Part shown: one piece after another, positions 18,027 to 27,548 of the stretch
Numbering within the stretch: position 1 is the first letter of the stretch
Layout: each line of letters begins with the position of its first letter
NCBI GenBank assembly: GCA_002470515.1
Contig: DKML01000001.1
Location: forward strand, 1 to 64,000
Reading direction: 5' to 3'
Origin: Proteobacteria bacterium UBA7415
GTDB lineage: Bacteria; Pseudomonadota; Gammaproteobacteria; Arenicellales; Arenicellaceae
DNA length: 64,000 nucleotides
Made by a program: the position numbers and the translations under genes
The notes under the pieces: generated by a model
Seen by the model: the letters and a program-made list of their open reading frames with translations, nothing else
Databases searched by the model: none
What the model was told of the DNA's origin: nothing

Positions 18027-18406
18027 CGGCCATTCCTCTAAAGCGATGTGTAATAGCATGAACAGGTCTCTGAACATGCTCGCTTAAACCTATCGTACAA
18101 CTTAGAGCCAACTCTAGGTCAAGCTTTGTGTAGCAATTAATGTACTGTGATTAACCTAGACCTTAAAATCCACTTACGGTCTAATAAAACCTTCGATCTG
18201 GGTCGCTAAACACAGCCTACATCCAAAACCTCTACACCTTTTTTTCAGAGCCTCGGAGCACAGCGTTGAAAGCCAACCGGCGCGCCTATTTGTGTTATTT
18301 GTATGACGGCCTTTTCAAATTTGTGACGGCAACTGTATAGTTCGCGTTGACATCGTGCGCGAAGAAATAAATATCGAACCAAATCAACCAATCGAATCAT
18401 TTTGTT
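18027..18406. other. intergenic region, divergent promoters
   Basis: This 380-bp stretch holds the MerR-type promoter of the ATPase on the minus strand. On the plus strand a TTGACA at 18347-18352 lies upstream of the methyltransferase gene, with only a weak AT-rich -10 about 16-17 bp further on. I see no gene here. Confidence 0.6.
18092..18122 (-). promoter_or_regulatory. MerR/CueR-type promoter-operator of the Cu+ ATPase
   Basis: On the minus strand, TTGACC (18122-18117) and TACGAT (18097-18092) are separated by 19 bp. The spacer TAGAGTTGGCTCTAAGTTG contains an imperfect dyad CTAGAG / CTCTAAG, as expected for a CueR dimer site. It closely matches the promoter at 14706-14736. Confidence 0.85.
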
Positions 18407-19174
18407 ATGAATAAGAACGAACTTGCAATGAATTATCTCAAGGGGAATGGTGTTGAGCTAGGTGCTCTGCATAACCCTATGGTTACAAATAAGGAATTAT
18501 CGAACGTTGTATACGCCGATAAGTTGCCAAGGGAAGAGGCGATTATTGCATTTCCAGAACTCGAATCAGTTGTGAATGACATTGTTGAAACTGACCTAAT
18601 TGTCGATTTGGATCAAGACTCCCTTACGTTTTTGGCAGAAAGAGAATTCGATTTTGTTATTGCAAACCGCGTTATTGAACATTTGGTAAACCCCATTATT
18701 TTTTTAGAGAAACTGAACGCCAATATGAAAGCGGGCGCTTTGCTCTTTCTAACGGTTCCTAATAAGGACTATACCCATGACGTTAATAGAAAATTAACCC
18801 GATATAGTCACTTGAGAATTGAGCGGTTTTTAAAAACTAAAAGACTCAGTAATAGTCACGTTAGAGACTATTTGAAGAACAAGTTGCCGGTGGAAAACGT
18901 ACACCCACAAACAGTTAAATATTTTGAAAAGCACGGGCTTCCTTTAAGCTATTACAACGGCAATAAGATACCGCTCAACCCTTTGAAGAGGCGTAAACTT
19001 TTTGGTTACCAACGATCTCGCTCTATACATGTGCACGTTTGGAACAGAGAAACATTTGATTTCTTCTTGAGAAGAAGCATAGATCTTTATTCTCTAAAGT
19101 TTTCGATAGTCGAATACCTGCCTGCCGAATCCTCTCCAGGGGAGATGATTTATTTGCTAAAAAAGGAAAGTTAA
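18407..19174 (+). CDS. class I SAM-dependent methyltransferase
   Basis: This 255-residue protein has a methyltransferase-11 type core: a short motif I (GNGVELGALHNP), an acidic segment (IVDLDQDSL) and FDFVIANRVIEHLVNP as the post-motif. The Lys/Arg-rich second half (KRRKLFGYQRSRS) is unlike small-molecule enzymes of core metabolism. The coding region is visibly more AT-rich than its neighbours and uses more A/T-ending codons, which suggests acquisition. The substrate is unknown; similar proteins occur in polysaccharide gene clusters, but none is here. Confidence 0.8.
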   Translation: MNKNELAMNYLKGNGVELGALHNPMVTNKELSNVVYADKLPREEAIIAFPELESVVNDIVETDLIVDLDQDSLTFLAEREFDFVIANRVIEHLVNPIIFLEKLNANMKAGALLFLTVPNKDYTHDVNRKLTRYSHLRIERFLKTKRLSNSHVRDYLKNKLPVENVHPQTVKYFEKHGLPLSYYNGNKIPLNPLKRRKLFGYQRSRSIHVHVWNRETFDFFLRRSIDLYSLKFSIVEYLPAESSPGEMIYLLKKES

Positions 19175-19218
19175 CACTAAATGCAATAAGCAAGTCTCTT
19201 TGACCTAGGAACACAACA

Positions 19219-19932
19219 TTGAAAGCCAGCCGACTCTCACAAAAACTGCATAAATGGCTGGGTCTTATTGTGGGTGTCCAATTGCTGATATGGACGGTCA
19301 GTGGTTTTTATATGGTCTTGATGGATATAGATATGATTCATGGCGACCACCTTGTTGCAGAACAAGATAATGGCATTGATTTATCTCCTGAAATTCAAAA
19401 AGTATTGAATAGTGTTGTAAGCACCAGTCCTAAGGCGACCTCTATTACTTTGACCCGTTTGATGGGTCGCCCAAGTATTTTAGTAAAGCAGCCTTACCAG
19501 ACGGAGGTATTCGATGCACATACGGGCGAGCTCATACCGGCTGTAGACGAGGCCCAAGCAAACCAACTTGCGACCAGTTATTACACAGGCTCCTCTGCGA
19601 TTGCATCAACCACGCTACTCACTAAAAATCCACCGAGCGAAATTGGCGGTCGCGCCCTGCCATTATGGAGAGTGAATTTTGATGATGCATGGGGTACTAC
19701 CTTTTATATATCACCCATTACTGGCGAGCTTTCGACTCGCCGACATACCTTGTGGCGGGTGTTCGATTTTGTGTGGATGCTGCACATAATGGATTACGAT
19801 GAGCGCGAGAACGTTAACAATAAAATTCTACGTACTGTGAGTATTCTTGCGTTATTGCTCGTGCTTACTGGGATTTGGTATTTGTACTTCAGGCTTGATG
19901 TGCGCGGGTGGTTGCGGAGGTCTTCATCATGA
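19219..19932 (+). CDS. PepSY-domain membrane protein
   Basis: The start is a TTG at 19219 giving MKASRLSQKLHKWLG. A transmembrane helix follows (about 14-34), then a periplasmic PepSY-like region with FDAHTGELIP and YISPITGEL, and a second helix near the C-terminus (about 210-228). This is the short form of the PepSY-associated TM proteins linked to iron or flavin reductase systems. The next gene is a paralogue; its ATG overlaps this TGA (ATGA), so the two are coupled and may form a heterodimer. Substrate and partner are unknown. Confidence 0.75.
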   Translation: MKASRLSQKLHKWLGLIVGVQLLIWTVSGFYMVLMDIDMIHGDHLVAEQDNGIDLSPEIQKVLNSVVSTSPKATSITLTRLMGRPSILVKQPYQTEVFDAHTGELIPAVDEAQANQLATSYYTGSSAIASTTLLTKNPPSEIGGRALPLWRVNFDDAWGTTFYISPITGELSTRRHTLWRVFDFVWMLHIMDYDERENVNNKILRTVSILALLLVLTGIWYLYFRLDVRGWLRRSSS

Positions 19933-20642
19933 CCATTAGGACTTTGCATAAATGGTTAAGCATCATCATTGGCATCCAAGTTTTAATCTGGGTATTGAGT
20001 GGCTCTATCATTAGCCTGCTGGACCAAGATACGGTGCAGGGTAGAAGCACCTACAACGCTATGCCTCCTGTATCGGCCATTGGTGCTTCGCCAGTACTGT
20101 TCGACATTACAGAATTAGCTTTACCCGCGAATACCGAATTGCAGTCGGTGCGACTCGCACGCGTTGGCAACAAGCTTAACTACTTATTAGACAGCTCTGT
20201 TGGCACGTTAGTTTTTAATGCCTATACCGGCGAAGCGTTTGGCGTTAGCGAAGCACAAGCTCAGCAAACAGCCCTAAAAAGTTATAAAGGCACCGGGAAC
20301 TGGGTGAGCAATGAATATTTTGCGAAGGGCTCAGAGGAATTAGTCGCCAAGCACGGTCATACGCCGCAATGGCGAATTGAGTTTGACGACTCTATTAACA
20401 CGCGAGTATTTGTTTCAGGCATCGACGGACGAGTGTTAGCGCACAGAAACTGTTATTCGCAAATAGTCGACTTTCTACTCATGCTGCATTTTATGGACTA
20501 TGCCGACGAGCACAGCTTTAACAATTTGCAGGTAAGAGTCGTTGCGTTTGCTGCATTGTGGTTGGCCATTTCTGGACTGTTGCTCGTGCAAAGTAGCTTT
20601 AGCCGACGCGACTTTGGCTTAAAAACAAGAACTAAGCATTAA
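19929..20642 (+). CDS. PepSY-domain membrane protein, paralogue of the preceding gene
   Basis: It has the same plan as its neighbour: MTIRTLHKWLSIIIGIQVLIW as first helix, a periplasmic PepSY-like domain (FNAYTGEAFG, VSGIDGRVLAH) and a final helix. The C-terminal part repeats the neighbour's LHxMDY/xxExxxFNN pattern. The ATG at 19929 is chosen because it overlaps the upstream TGA and has GGAGG before it. The gene ends 11 bases inside the convergent flavoprotein gene. Confidence 0.75.
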   Translation: MTIRTLHKWLSIIIGIQVLIWVLSGSIISLLDQDTVQGRSTYNAMPPVSAIGASPVLFDITELALPANTELQSVRLARVGNKLNYLLDSSVGTLVFNAYTGEAFGVSEAQAQQTALKSYKGTGNWVSNEYFAKGSEELVAKHGHTPQWRIEFDDSINTRVFVSGIDGRVLAHRNCYSQIVDFLLMLHFMDYADEHSFNNLQVRVVAFAALWLAISGLLLVQSSFSRRDFGLKTRTKH

Positions 20643-21849
20643 GCCCTGCAACATATCCTGACGACCAAGCCCACTGGAAATTGAAGCCGCCAAGATGGCC
20701 GGTAACATCAACCACTTCGCCGATAAAGTACAAGCCTTTGTGTTCTAAGCATTCCATTGTTTTAGAGGACAAATGTTTTGTGTGCACGCCGCCTAGAGTG
20801 ACTTCGGCCTTGCGATACCCTTCGGTGCCTGATGGCTTTACGTGCCATGCCTTTAACCGTTCGGCCAGCTCTTGTAACAGCGCGTCTTTACACTCACCTA
20901 TTATCTGATGACTAAGTTGTGACCACCACTCTTGTAGCAGTGCTTTGACTAACGCGTTAGGTAATAGCTGATTAAGCACTGTATTAACGTGTGCTTTAGG
21001 CTGGTCGGCTTTGCTGCTTATTAAGGTGCCTAGGAGCTCTTCTAAAGTCTTGTTCGGCAATAGGTCAATCTCTACTTGTTGCCCCAGCTTCCAGTAATTT
21101 GAAATCTGCAAAATGGCTGGGCCACTAAGACCGCGATGCGTAAACAGCATGTCTTCGGCAAAGCTACGACCCGGCACAGTCACCCTTATGGGTACTGACA
21201 GACCTGACAAAGAACTGGATAATTCTTTTAACGCGCCTTCTAAGGTGAACGGTACCAGCGACGGCACCTTGTTAACCACCGTTAGCCCAAACTGTTGGGC
21301 TAGATAATAACCAAACCCGGTTGCACCGCCTAAGGTTGGAATAGACAACCCGCCTGTTGCCACAACGAGGCTCGCGGCATTAAACACGCCTGCGCTGCTC
21401 TGCAGCTTATACAGCGATGTCGGTTGCTCGACTGAGCTGACCTCAGTATTGAGTAAAATATTAACACCCACTTGTTGACACTCGGCCACTAGCATTGCCA
21501 AGATGTCTTTTGCTGAGTCATCACAAAACAGCTGGCCTAGTGTTTTCTCGTGGTACGCAATACCGTGCTTAGCGACTAAGCCAATAAAGTCCCATTGGCC
21601 GTATTGCGCCAACGCCGATTTAAAAAAATGAGGGTTTTGGGAAATAAAGTTGTCGGGCGTTACATCTAGGTTAGTAAAATTACAGCGTCCGCCGCCCGAC
21701 ATAAGAATTTTTTTACCCAACTTATTGGAACATTCGATTACCAATACTTGTTTTCCACGCGCGCCAGCCGTCATCGCCGCCATAAGCCCGGCCGCACCGC
21801 CGCCTAAAACGATAACGTCGTATTGCTTTGGAGCGAGTGGTTTAGACAT
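20632..21849 (-). CDS. NAD(P)/FAD-dependent oxidoreductase, HI0933/YhiN (BaiN) family
   Basis: This 405-residue flavoprotein opens with a dinucleotide-binding motif (VIVLGGGAAGLMAAMTAGARG). The family signature follows (NKLGKKILMSGGGRCNFTN), then a second nucleotide region (ASLVVATGGLSIPTLG). The C-terminus has GGVHTKHLSSKTMECLEHKGLYFIGEVVDVTGHLGGFN, shortened here to the key blocks GEVVDVTG and GGFNFQWAWSSG. The physiological role of most family members is unclear; some reduce bile acids or tRNA intermediates. It is cytoplasmic and monocistronic. Confidence 0.9.
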   Translation of the reverse strand: MSKPLAPKQYDVIVLGGGAAGLMAAMTAGARGKQVLVIECSNKLGKKILMSGGGRCNFTNLDVTPDNFISQNPHFFKSALAQYGQWDFIGLVAKHGIAYHEKTLGQLFCDDSAKDILAMLVAECQQVGVNILLNTEVSSVEQPTSLYKLQSSAGVFNAASLVVATGGLSIPTLGGATGFGYYLAQQFGLTVVNKVPSLVPFTLEGALKELSSSLSGLSVPIRVTVPGRSFAEDMLFTHRGLSGPAILQISNYWKLGQQVEIDLLPNKTLEELLGTLISSKADQPKAHVNTVLNQLLPNALVKALLQEWWSQLSHQIIGECKDALLQELAERLKAWHVKPSGTEGYRKAEVTLGGVHTKHLSSKTMECLEHKGLYFIGEVVDVTGHLGGFNFQWAWSSGYVAGLNA

Positions 21850-22002
21850 GCGGTATTTTTGTTAGATGTTTGACTATTGAATTGTAATTGAATTAGCGGC
21901 TAAAGGTTAGTTTCGTGTGCGTATACACCATCTGCGGTATGTTGGTTTTTAGCTGGATGAGTAAGATTGAGTTAAAACTTAACTCACTCGGAAGCACGCC
22001 CA

Positions 22003-23634
22003 ATGATCATTCGAAGTTTTGTCGTTTTCTTCTTATCTGTTACAGCCTCTTTTGCTGCTCAGATCACTCTAACCACAGATCCAGATACTGCAGGCTGCAA
22101 TCTAGACGCCGCCGTTTTTAGCGTACTAGAAGGCGCGAATCGCGAAGGCTGTATAGCCATTGGCGCTTACGGTACCGACGACACTATTTTGGTTCCTGCA
22201 AGCATTCCGCAAAGCTATACCGCTCCTGCCGACTCGTTCGGCAACCCAGGCAATGCTGTACCTGCTATAGACAAGACTCTTGTTGTAAAAGGAATCGGAG
22301 GTCGAGCAATTATTAGCCGATCTGTAGGTAGCACTGACAATTTCCGCTTTTTTGAAATTGATAAAACAGGCGGCACGCCACTGGTTCGTTTTGAGAATCT
22401 TCGCTTTGAAGGCGGGTTCTCGGGTGGGCAAGGTGGAGCTATTTATTCTGATGATGCCGATATAGAGATTGTGAATTGCGAGTTTGTTCAAAACCAAACG
22501 AGTAACGCTAGCAATGGCGGCGCAGTGTACGTTCGGCTCGGATCGTTAAGCATAACAGGCTCTAAGTTCGAGCAAAATGCTGTTAATTTTGACGTCGGAA
22601 GCCTTACACCCGCGGGTGGCGCACTTAGTGTATTTGCGACTGATGTAAACATTGAAGAAACTCTTTTCATTGGTAATTCTGGAAACAACGACGATAGTCT
22701 TTTCAACGTTGGGCTGGCTGGTGCAATACAAGCAGAAGGCACGATAGGCACCCCATCTTCCGTTACTATCGCGCGATCTGTATTCCAAGACAATCTTGCA
22801 AGCGGCGTTGGTAGCGGCATTGGCGCTGCAATTATGCTGAGCGGCAATACTGCCTTAAACGTTTTTGATTCTACGTTTGTCGGCAATAGTGCAGGCACAT
22901 CGGCTGCTGGAAACGGCGGTGCTATTGCTGTTTTCACCTCAACAGGAAACGATATTTTATTGGTAAATACAACCATATCGGGCAACACTGGTCGCCGAGG
23001 CGGGGGAATTGACATAAAGAGCTCGTCTGTATCTGACAACGATGAGAACACTCCGAACAATAGCCTGTTGATCATCAATTCGATCATCAGCGGTAACGAA
23101 GGAAGCGTTGCTTCTGAGTTCTCGTTTACAGACTGGCAGGCCGCCGACAGCTTGGTGGTGGTAAACTCGCTGATTGGTGACGACAGCGAAAACCGAGCTG
23201 ATTCCATACGGATTCACAACAGTGACACCTCTGGTGTTAACAACGCTTTGGAATCAGGATCAACACAGTTGCTTATGTCTGACGAAGACAACATTGCCCT
23301 TGATGCTTTCTTACAACCTTTAGAAGCTTCAGGCACAGTAAAGGCACACTTGCCAGTTATTCCAATGGGGCTAGCGCATGACAGCGGCATAGAACTGTTT
23401 ACGGTATTTGTCGGAGGCGGCTCTAAAACAGTTTACCCAGGCTGTAGAGGAACAGGGCTTGAAACCATTGCGACTGGTGACCCGGACCCTGCGTATAGAA
23501 ACGACCAATTGGGTACCAGTCGTCCTAAAGGCGCCCAGTGCGACATAGGGTCGATTGAGCTTGATCCAGACGCAGACCAATTTTGTTGGACTCTCGTAAC
23601 GAGCAATAACAAAGTGATAGCACCCTGTTTGTAG
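22003..23634 (+). CDS. secreted right-handed beta-helix protein (choice-of-anchor Q type)
   Basis: A 543-residue protein with a signal peptide (MIIRSFVVFFLSVTASFAA-Q). Many short repeats with GG and N-G/S turns follow (GGAIYSDDADIEIVNCEF, NNGGAVYV-like, GNGGAIAV, GNTGRRGGGIDI). This is the pattern of parallel beta-helix surface proteins such as polymorphic outer membrane protein or pectate-lyase-like folds. It ends near QCDIGSIELDPD, the usual close of choice-of-anchor-Q proteins. Cys pairs flank the domain. Adhesin or surface-binding function is a guess. GGAAG precedes the ATG. Confidence 0.8.
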   Translation: MIIRSFVVFFLSVTASFAAQITLTTDPDTAGCNLDAAVFSVLEGANREGCIAIGAYGTDDTILVPASIPQSYTAPADSFGNPGNAVPAIDKTLVVKGIGGRAIISRSVGSTDNFRFFEIDKTGGTPLVRFENLRFEGGFSGGQGGAIYSDDADIEIVNCEFVQNQTSNASNGGAVYVRLGSLSITGSKFEQNAVNFDVGSLTPAGGALSVFATDVNIEETLFIGNSGNNDDSLFNVGLAGAIQAEGTIGTPSSVTIARSVFQDNLASGVGSGIGAAIMLSGNTALNVFDSTFVGNSAGTSAAGNGGAIAVFTSTGNDILLVNTTISGNTGRRGGGIDIKSSSVSDNDENTPNNSLLIINSIISGNEGSVASEFSFTDWQAADSLVVVNSLIGDDSENRADSIRIHNSDTSGVNNALESGSTQLLMSDEDNIALDAFLQPLEASGTVKAHLPVIPMGLAHDSGIELFTVFVGGGSKTVYPGCRGTGLETIATGDPDPAYRNDQLGTSRPKGAQCDIGSIELDPDADQFCWTLVTSNNKVIAPCL

Positions 23635-23650
23635 CCTAATGCCCCATTCT

Positions 23651-23680
23651 TATAGCCGAGCACTAATCTACTTGGCTATA
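23651..23680 (+). terminator. hairpin downstream of the beta-helix gene
   Basis: A 7-bp perfect inverted repeat (TATAGCC / GGCTATA, 16-nt loop) follows the stop codon. It lacks a T tail, so it is at best a weak terminator. Confidence 0.3.
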
Positions 23681-23746
23681 GCGCTCACCTAACATGGGTA
23701 TAATGCGTTTAGCGAAAACTACAACAAACGCTAATACCCAAAAACT

Positions 23747-24736
23747 ATGAAGCTATCCTTACGCCTTGCGTTAGCCCTTGCGGTTACTGCATTACTCGTT
23801 TCTTTGCCGTCGTTCTCAGTTGAGGACCGGCATGTTGAATACCCTACTTATAGCGCACACGCTAACGGAATTAGTATTGCGTACCAAGACTTTGATGTCG
23901 CAGATGGTGTAGCAGAAAAAGGCACTATTCTTTTGGTGATGGGCTTAGGGGCACAGCTCGTTAATTGGAATGACGATCTTGTTTTGGCTTTGGCTGACGA
24001 AGGGTATCGCGTAATCCGTTTTGATAATCGCGACGCAGGTTGGTCAGAAAAATTTTACGACGCACCTACGCCCGGCCTATTCACCGGCATTCGCTTTAAG
24101 CTAGGGTGGTCTTTGAGCTCGCCTTACAAGCTTGATGATATGGCGGCGGACGCCATTGGCTTAGTTGACGCATTGGGTATAGATAAGGTGCACGTTGTTG
24201 GCGCTTCGATGGGCGGAATGATTGCGCAGATTATGGCGGCTCGCTACCCAGATAGAGTTGCTACTTTAACGTCGATTATGTCTACAACTGGCGCTGCGCA
24301 TTTACCTTTGGGCACGGTTGATTTAAATATGTCTAGCGATGCTAAGTCTCGCCAAGAATTAATCGATGGGACCTATAAATTGGTAACTCAATTTGGTGGA
24401 CGTGCGGCAAACTTAGAATACGATGCAACGTTTAAGCGGTTGGCGCGTTACTACGATCGCTCTCATTACGCTCCAGGCGGGGCGCGTCAGTTCTGGGCGA
24501 TTCTAGATTCTGGGGATCGTGTAGAGCTGCTTAAAACTGTAAAACAACCAACCCTTGTTATGCATGGTGATGCCGATGCATTGGTGCCGGCATCAGGTGG
24601 AGAGCACACGGCGGAGGTCGTTGAAGGGTCTAAGTATGTTGTACTCAAAGGCATGGGCCATCATATAGACGAGGTAGCTCTACCCACCATTATCAAAGAA
24701 ATCTTAGAAGTAGCCGCACTAGCGCCTAACCAATAA
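23747..24736 (+). CDS. secreted alpha/beta hydrolase
   Basis: A signal peptide (cleaved near SFS-VE) precedes a canonical alpha/beta hydrolase. The oxyanion region is LLVMGLGAQ, the nucleophile elbow is VGASMGGMIAQ (Ser in GASMG), the acid is in MHGDADALVP and the catalytic His in GMGHHID. Similar proteins include TAP-like esterases and haloperoxidase-type hydrolases; the substrate cannot be told. A TATAAT lies about 45 bases upstream of the ATG; no clear ribosome-binding site is visible. Confidence 0.85.
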   Translation: MKLSLRLALALAVTALLVSLPSFSVEDRHVEYPTYSAHANGISIAYQDFDVADGVAEKGTILLVMGLGAQLVNWNDDLVLALADEGYRVIRFDNRDAGWSEKFYDAPTPGLFTGIRFKLGWSLSSPYKLDDMAADAIGLVDALGIDKVHVVGASMGGMIAQIMAARYPDRVATLTSIMSTTGAAHLPLGTVDLNMSSDAKSRQELIDGTYKLVTQFGGRAANLEYDATFKRLARYYDRSHYAPGGARQFWAILDSGDRVELLKTVKQPTLVMHGDADALVPASGGEHTAEVVEGSKYVVLKGMGHHIDEVALPTIIKEILEVAALAPNQ

Positions 24737-24763
24737 CGACCGATGACCTGTAATCAATAATCA

Positions 24764-25321
24764 ATGAACAAGTTCCTGATATTTACAAGCCTACTATTCA
24801 TGACAACAACCACCCAAGCCAAGCCTACCCTCGAATACAACTTTGGTGAGAGTGACTGCGGACTGTGCGACTGGTTTGTAGTGCTCGATGGCGTTATGGG
24901 CGGGCGGTCTAAAGCCGAGTTTGAGCAGACCGAAAACAGCGCTGTTCTGAGCGGCACTATCTCGCTCGACAACAATGGTGGCTTCGCGTCTATACGCACG
25001 CCCTTTAGTGGGTTTGACCTGTCTGGGTTTAAGCAAGTAACGATTCGGTACCGTTCAACAGGGCAACAATTTGCAATGAGCTTAAGTAACTATAAGCGTT
25101 TTTATAAACCAAAATATAAGCAAGGCTTGCCCAACACCAACAATGAGTGGTCTACGCTTACGCTAAAATTAGATGAGTTTTATAAAGTGCGTTTGGGCAC
25201 TAAACTTGAAGGCGCACCCAGCCAAGAAGACTTAGCTGAGGTAATTCGGCTGGGGCTCATTTCGGACGAGAAAAAAGCGAGTGCGTTCCAACTTGAGCTT
25301 GATTTTATTCGTTTTGAATAG
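24764..25321 (+). CDS. exported CIA30-family protein
   Basis: This 185-residue protein has a signal peptide (cleaved near TQA-KP) and a CIA30 (NDUFAF1-like) beta-sandwich domain. The key blocks are DWFVVLDGVMGGRSKAEF, FSGFDLSGFKQVTIRYR and FQLELDFIRFE. CIA30 domains resemble carbohydrate-binding jelly rolls. In mitochondria they help assemble complex I, but exported bacterial versions have no settled role. It follows the hydrolase by 27 bases in the same direction, so the two may share a transcript. Confidence 0.85.
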   Translation: MNKFLIFTSLLFMTTTTQAKPTLEYNFGESDCGLCDWFVVLDGVMGGRSKAEFEQTENSAVLSGTISLDNNGGFASIRTPFSGFDLSGFKQVTIRYRSTGQQFAMSLSNYKRFYKPKYKQGLPNTNNEWSTLTLKLDEFYKVRLGTKLEGAPSQEDLAEVIRLGLISDEKKASAFQLELDFIRFE

Positions 25322-25328
25322 CAACTGA

Positions 25329-25874
25329 CTAGAACGGATTTAGCGTATAGCCTTGCTGCTGCAACAATGCGTGTGCGGTCATCGCAGACAACGACATTTT
25401 CACGCCTGGCAATAAATCCTTTGCATCAACGTCTGCGAATGCAGCCGATTGCCCACACAGAGCAATCGTTACGCCTGCCGCCATGAGCTGCTCTAGCAAG
25501 TCTTGATTAACATTGGCTTTGCTAAAGCGCTTTTCATAAGCCTCTGGATTTAGCAGCTGCGGACTTGCCTTGCCGTGCACTACTATTGCTACCTCAATGT
25601 TAGCTAGCGCAACACCTGCTCGAACATGCATATTAATGAAGCGCGCTACTGAATTAAAACTACGATTTACACCATCGCCTTGGACTTCTTCAAAAATATC
25701 GAACGCCACCTTAAAATGTTGCTCTGCGGCATTTTCAATACCGTTTTCAACGGTCGCATTTTCGCCATACTTAGCAAACACAGGGCCACGAGTAAATGCT
25801 TCGCCGCCAGCGAAAGACTGAGCACTGATTACCGCAATAATGGCGAAGGCGAGTATTGGAATAGTTTTAAGCAC
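25329..25874 (-). CDS. exported DsrE/DsrF-like protein
   Basis: About 181 residues, starting at a GTG at 25874 with AGGAGA upstream, which decides the start over an ATG at 25928. A signal peptide (LKTIPILAFAIIAVISAQSFA) is followed by a DsrE-like fold. The fold has VEVAIVVHG-type strand sequence, ALCGQSAAF with the conserved Cys, and a C-terminal SAMTAHALLQQQGYTL. Exported single-Cys relatives occur in sulfur-linked periplasmic systems, but no sulfur genes are adjacent. Confidence 0.75.
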   Translation of the reverse strand: MLKTIPILAFAIIAVISAQSFAGGEAFTRGPVFAKYGENATVENGIENAAEQHFKVAFDIFEEVQGDGVNRSFNSVARFINMHVRAGVALANIEVAIVVHGKASPQLLNPEAYEKRFSKANVNQDLLEQLMAAGVTIALCGQSAAFADVDAKDLLPGVKMSLSAMTAHALLQQQGYTLNPF

Positions 25875-25931
25875 TGGGCTTCTCCTATCTATGGGTAGTA
25901 CGTTTATTATGTTTGGATAATTACTCAACGC

Positions 25932-27548
25932 CTAACGCGTCTGGTTTTGAATAAACTCACGCGAGTCTTTCAGTAGCTGTACACGCGATGGTTCGTTTAC
26001 ATACATCATGTGGCCGCCAGTGTAATACTTATAATCAATTTGCTCGGCCTTAATGTCGTGTCTATTAAGCGTATATTCCGCATCAAAGAAAGGCGTTACT
26101 AGATCGTAAAAACCAGACGCTACCAGCACACGCATACTCGGATTTAAACGCAATGCCGTAGAGAGGTCATGCGCCGTGTTTACGTATTTTGGTTCCCATT
26201 ATTGACCTACAGGAGTTAGGTTCCAGTTCCATTGATCAGACAACTCAGGATCAGCTGGCGCTAGGTACAAACGGTCCCAACGCACCTTTAGGTCATCCCG
26301 CATGTAACTCATTAGTGCAGATGTATAAGCAGGCGATATTGCTAGGCTTGCTGCGTCACCCGATGGGTCTGCATTAAGGTCGTCCACTTCATCGTACACA
26401 TAACGCGCATCTAATAGACCAATGGCTAGACCTTTGTCGCGCAACAGCTCTTTAGCAAAGCGAAATCCTTCTACGCGCAAATTAGCGCGTTCGATATATT
26501 CTTTAGACAATCCGGTAAAATACGCTAGGCGATCACGCACTTGGTCGCGTGTTGTTTGGTCCAGAGTGTTGCCTTTAAATAATGCCGGCATCAGCTCGTC
26601 TGTAGCAAAACTACGCGCCTGCGCAAGAAACTCGTCTCTGTCGGCGGGTACTGGTGACACCTTGCCGTGATACAACGCCGCCGCCATAGTAGGTATATAG
26701 GTGATGTAGCTCGTTAGGTTGTCGCGCACGTAGGGGCTTGAACCTGCGTAGTCGAGCGCTTGGGATACAAAGATCAAGCCATTTACGCCCATCTGAAAAT
26801 CGTCTTGCAACAACTTTGCAACAGCAGCGGCTCTTGTTGTGCCAAAGCTCTCGCCTAAGATAAAGCGTGGCGAATTCCAACGTCCGTTTTGAGTAGTCCA
26901 ATCACGAATAAATTCGGCCATTGATTGTGCGTCTTCCTTCAAACCCCAAAACTCTTTACCTTCGTGATCGCCAAGCGCTCGCGAATAACCTGTACCCACA
27001 GGATCAATAAATACTAAGTCGGTAACATCAAGAATCGAATCACTGGCCGCCTTTACTTCAAACGGGGTTGAGCCCGGATGCTTTGCATCGCTTGGCACTA
27101 CAACTCGCTTAGGCCCAAACGTACCCATGTGTAACCAAGTTGAAGCAGAGCCTGGGCCACCGTTCCATACAAAAGTTACAGGCCGCTTGCTGCCATCAGG
27201 GCTGTCTTTTTGAATGTAGTCAAAACTAAAGATGCTCGCTTTAGGCTCGCCCTTTAAAGTACGCAGGTAGGTTTCGCCAGCCCGCGCAACGTATTTGATG
27301 GTTTTACCGTTAAACGAAGCAGAGTGGTTGCTTACAAACGCTGTGGGCTCGGGTATATCAGTTGGCGCCGCCTTAGGTTCTTCTGCCGTAGAGTCGGCCA
27401 TTACGCCTATAGGCAAAAGTAGGCTTATAGCTAGAAGGAAGGTGAAAGCTGAACGCAGCGAAGTAGCGAAGTAGCGAAGTAGCGAGTGTGATTTGCATAG
27501 TGAAATACCAATAATTTTAAAAAAATAAGCATAGTTGCAGTTGAGCAA
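25932..27548 (-). pseudogene. S10 family serine carboxypeptidase-like gene, interrupted
   Basis: The frame encodes a secreted S10-type peptidase: a hydrophobic signal segment, FVWNGGPGSAS (oxyanion region) and GESFGTTRA (nucleophile Ser). A TAA at 26201-26199 then cuts it. The same frame resumes with WEPKYVNTAHDL, ASGFYDLVTPFF (the catalytic Asp region) and GHMMYVNEPS (catalytic His). The truncated product would lack two of the three catalytic residues. At the 5' end a 3.6-copy 8-bp repeat lies inside the signal peptide. The frame currently opens only at a TTG at 27548, whereas the ATG at 27498 would be in frame with one more repeat unit. Confidence 0.8.
27457..27485. repeat. 8-bp tandem repeat (AGCGAAGT), 3.6 copies
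   Basis: Three full copies and one partial copy of AGCGAAGT lie in the 5' part of the S10 peptidase frame. Since 8 is not a multiple of 3, gain or loss of a unit shifts the frame, as in phase-variable contingency loci. Confidence 0.85.

Noticed and set aside
22488..23207. 239-codon open frame opposite the beta-helix gene
   Set aside because: It is a shadow of the repetitive coding strand and has no signal or domain.
1446..27548. Recoding of TAA as a sense codon, because four in-frame stops in three genes are TAA
   Set aside because: Intact genes of fixed family length end with TAA (cold-shock gene at 28096, deaD with two TAA in tandem), so TAA works as stop here. One further interruption is TAG.
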